Below, one piece after another: positions 62,403 through 64,000 of a stretch of DNA of 64,000 nucleotides. The notes below the pieces were generated by a model. That model was not told the DNA's origin, made no database searches, and worked only from the letters and a program-made list of their open reading frames with translations. The DNA is taken from assembly GCF_000158095.2 (NCBI RefSeq), contig NZ_CM011002.1, positions 2,495,228 to 2,559,227 on the forward strand, given 5' to 3'. The position numbers and the translations under genes are program-made. Source of the stretch: Roseibium alexandrii DFL-11 (GTDB lineage Bacteria; Pseudomonadota; Alphaproteobacteria; Rhizobiales; Stappiaceae). Every line of letters starts with the position of its first letter. The first letter of the stretch is position 1.

Positions 62403-63287
62403 ATGAAAATCCGCTCACTGGTCGTCCCACTTGCAGTCGTCGGTGCTTTCGCCGGCGCGGTGGCGTGGCTTGTTTTCGCGGAACCGCCAGCCCTACTAGA
62501 GCCGGAGACCGTCTCTTCTCAAACCGAACCGGCGGTGGCGGCCAGACCTGAGAATGATGCAGCTCCGCTTGCTCCGAGTGTGCCACCGCAGGAAGAGCAA
62601 ACTGCCGCTTCCCCTCCAGATGCCATTCGGGATGTGTCGCCGGACGGTGTGTCTGCACCTCAGGTCACCGGTGAACTTACCCGTGTCGGGCCCTCCGAAC
62701 GGCTGCTGGAACTCCTGAACCCGCCGGTCGAACCAGTCCCGGATGGTCCGCTTGAACTGGTCCGCGTCGAAGTCCCGGATGCAGGACATCTGAAGTCCGG
62801 GCGCCTGACAGTGCGCCTCGCTCATATTGAATCGCTGGATTTGGAAGCCACCTGCAAGACAGAAATGGGGGCCTCGTGGCCTTGCGGCATGCGGGCCAGA
62901 ACCTTTCTGCGCGCTCTCATCCGGCGCTTGAAAGTCAGCTGTGTCAAACAAGAAGACCTGGCCCCCCAGGAAATTTCGGCGGTCTGTACCAGAGGCGCAA
63001 TCGATCTGAGTTTGCAGTTAGTCCGCTTTGGCTGGGCAACGCCGCTGGAAACTGCCCCGGATGAATTCAAGGAACTCGCAGAAGCAGCCAAAGCCAAGGA
63101 GATCGGCCAGTGGCAGACCGAGTGGCTGACAGACCTTCCGCAAGCAGATTGGGCTGAACCCAGCGCCCTCAACGAAATCGATCTGGAGCAACTCGCTCCT
63201 AACGTCGTTGACTGGAGCCTGCGGACACTTACCGACGGCACGACAGAGAACTCTGGTGCGGGAGAAGAACAGCCAGAGGTGGAGTAA
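62403..63287 (+). CDS. Exported SNase-fold protein, probably catalytically inactive
   Basis: A 294-residue protein with an N-terminal membrane anchor or signal (VVPLAVVGAFAGAVAWLVFA), a Pro/Glu-rich linker and a staphylococcal-nuclease-like OB-fold (LTVRLAHIESLDLEATCKTE, WPCGMRARTFLRALIRRLKV, LSLQLVRFGWATPL). Of the usual catalytic pattern the first Arg (VRL) is present, but the D-x-P-E and D-R-x-G-R segments are not. Four cysteines in the fold suggest disulfides, fitting a periplasmic location. A ligand-binding or structural role is likely. It shares an operon with the S24-fold regulator. Confidence 0.78.
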   Translation: MKIRSLVVPLAVVGAFAGAVAWLVFAEPPALLEPETVSSQTEPAVAARPENDAAPLAPSVPPQEEQTAASPPDAIRDVSPDGVSAPQVTGELTRVGPSERLLELLNPPVEPVPDGPLELVRVEVPDAGHLKSGRLTVRLAHIESLDLEATCKTEMGASWPCGMRARTFLRALIRRLKVSCVKQEDLAPQEISAVCTRGAIDLSLQLVRFGWATPLETAPDEFKELAEAAKAKEIGQWQTEWLTDLPQADWAEPSALNEIDLEQLAPNVVDWSLRTLTDGTTENSGAGEEQPEVE

Positions 63288-63436
63288 GTAACCAACCTAT
63301 ACCCACACAACACCTATACCTTGGGCGATAGGTAGTTGAACTAATGTTCACACATTCGATTGTTAGAATTTTTTTTACGGGGCTCACGCTAGGTTAACGA
63401 CGTTAATTAACTAGCAGTGCGAAAGACCCGTCAAAA

Positions 63437-64000
63437 ATGTCGATGCCGAAGCCCGTAAAGCCTTCCGAAACAGCCAATCTCAGCAAGTTCATCGACTTTA
63501 TGACCCCAAAGGGCAGCAGCACGCATGCGTCGAAGAAGGTCTGGAAGGATCTCCAATCTGCCATGCCCGACATGCTGGAACGGTTCTACAATGACATGCT
63601 CGCAAACGAGGAGCTGCGAGCAAAAATGGGCTCCAACGCTGCCAATCCCAAGTTGTTAAAGAACGCCCAGAGCAAACACTGGGATTACATCTTTAACAAT
63701 GACCCGGACTTGGAGTTCGTCGGTCAGGCCGCGCGCATCGGTCAGGCTCATGTGCGGATCGGCTTGGAAGCAGAATGGTTGATGTCGGCCTTTGGCCGGA
63801 TGTTGAACGAAGCCATCCCGGTGCTCATTCGCAAACACCGCTTCTCGCAGAGCGGCATGACCTCGTCCATCCAGGAACTCGTAACCCGTTTCTTTCTGGA
63901 CATGATCCTCGCGCAACGCGCCTTCGAAACCGAAAAACAGCGGCTGGACGGCATTCATGAGCGGGAAACTACAGGTCTGCGCAACCTTCAAATCACGGCT
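63437..64000 (+). CDS. Globin-coupled sensor protein, 3' end outside window
   Basis: A frame from ATG 63437 to the window end encodes 188 residues. They match a protoglobin/globin-coupled sensor domain: FIDFMTPKGSSTHASKKVWK, AMPDMLERFYNDML, and the proximal heme His in IGQAHVRIGLEAEWLMSAFG. The output domain lies beyond the window; a GGDEF or chemoreceptor signalling domain is most common. Such proteins sense O2 through heme. An AT-rich palindromic stretch lies 25-45 bp upstream of the start. Confidence 0.88.
   Translation, partial: MSMPKPVKPSETANLSKFIDFMTPKGSSTHASKKVWKDLQSAMPDMLERFYNDMLANEELRAKMGSNAANPKLLKNAQSKHWDYIFNNDPDLEFVGQAARIGQAHVRIGLEAEWLMSAFGRMLNEAIPVLIRKHRFSQSGMTSSIQELVTRFFLDMILAQRAFETEKQRLDGIHERETTGLRNLQITA

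Noticed and set aside
1..64000. CRISPR array, tRNA, rRNA, prophage or insertion sequence
   Set aside because: No spaced direct repeats, no cloverleaf-like segments, no transposase or phage structural genes were found; the S74 domain is the only phage-like element and it sits in a secretion cassette.

Overview
The window reads as a chromosomal segment of a marine-type alphaproteobacterium, most likely a Rhizobiales/Stappiaceae member (Roseibium/Labrenzia-like). This is an inference from gene content: FixL-FixJ-FixK with a cbb3 oxidase, a PodJ-like polarity protein, a CtrA-type box, the alphaproteobacterial DNA-ligase repair module and DUF6460. Genes are dense on both strands. I see no rRNA, tRNA, CRISPR array or insertion sequence.

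Layout. 1-9.1 kb is an oxygen-response block: ccoN (cut by the window edge) with an FNR/FixK box, a membrane AbrB-family protein, hemN with its own box, a MerR regulator, a FixK-type regulator, a lone receiver domain, fixJ and a fixL whose ATPase domain is broken in all three frames. 9.1-19.5 kb holds an aminotransferase, a transporter-fused hybrid histidine kinase and a LuxR-type response regulator (CrbS/CrbR-like) flanking a GGDEF-EAL protein, a hotdog protein and a small periplasmic protein. 19.6-26.1 kb holds an ATP-dependent DNA ligase, a frameshifted chemoreceptor and a DEAD-box RNA helicase.

26.1-32.1 kb contains the most unusual locus. A three-gene cassette encodes an HlyD-family adaptor, a C39-peptidase ABC exporter and a 179-residue protein that joins a double-glycine leader, a GxxxG-rich hydrophobic stretch and a peptidase S74 (tailspike chaperone-type) domain. 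Two copies of an identical LacI-type operator sit in front of the adaptor gene and in front of the substrate gene. I propose a sugar-regulated exported peptide/S74 system.

32.3-41.7 kb holds glyoxalase I, a SnoaL-like protein, the three partners of the DNA ligase (exonuclease, Lhr-like helicase, PdeM), an AI-2E family protein, a histidine phosphatase and a TIGR02186/TSUP pair. 41.9-54.2 kb holds the PodJ-like protein and a MerR-led acyl-CoA catabolic cluster (acyl-CoA dehydrogenase, GST, thiolase, FadJ-like multienzyme) interrupted by an antisense EAL protein. 54.3-64 kb holds an AraC regulator, DUF6460, a coiled-coil protein behind a perfect CtrA box, an HDAC-family deacetylase, a MATE pump, pyrD with a DUF952 gene, an S24-fold regulator with Ala in place of the catalytic Ser, a degenerate nuclease-fold protein, and the start of a globin-coupled sensor.

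How they fit together: low oxygen would signal through FixL/FixJ to FixK, which would act on the boxes in front of ccoN and hemN. The broken fixL is therefore either a sequence error or a real rewiring of this circuit. The repair genes form one functional module now split by about 12 kb.
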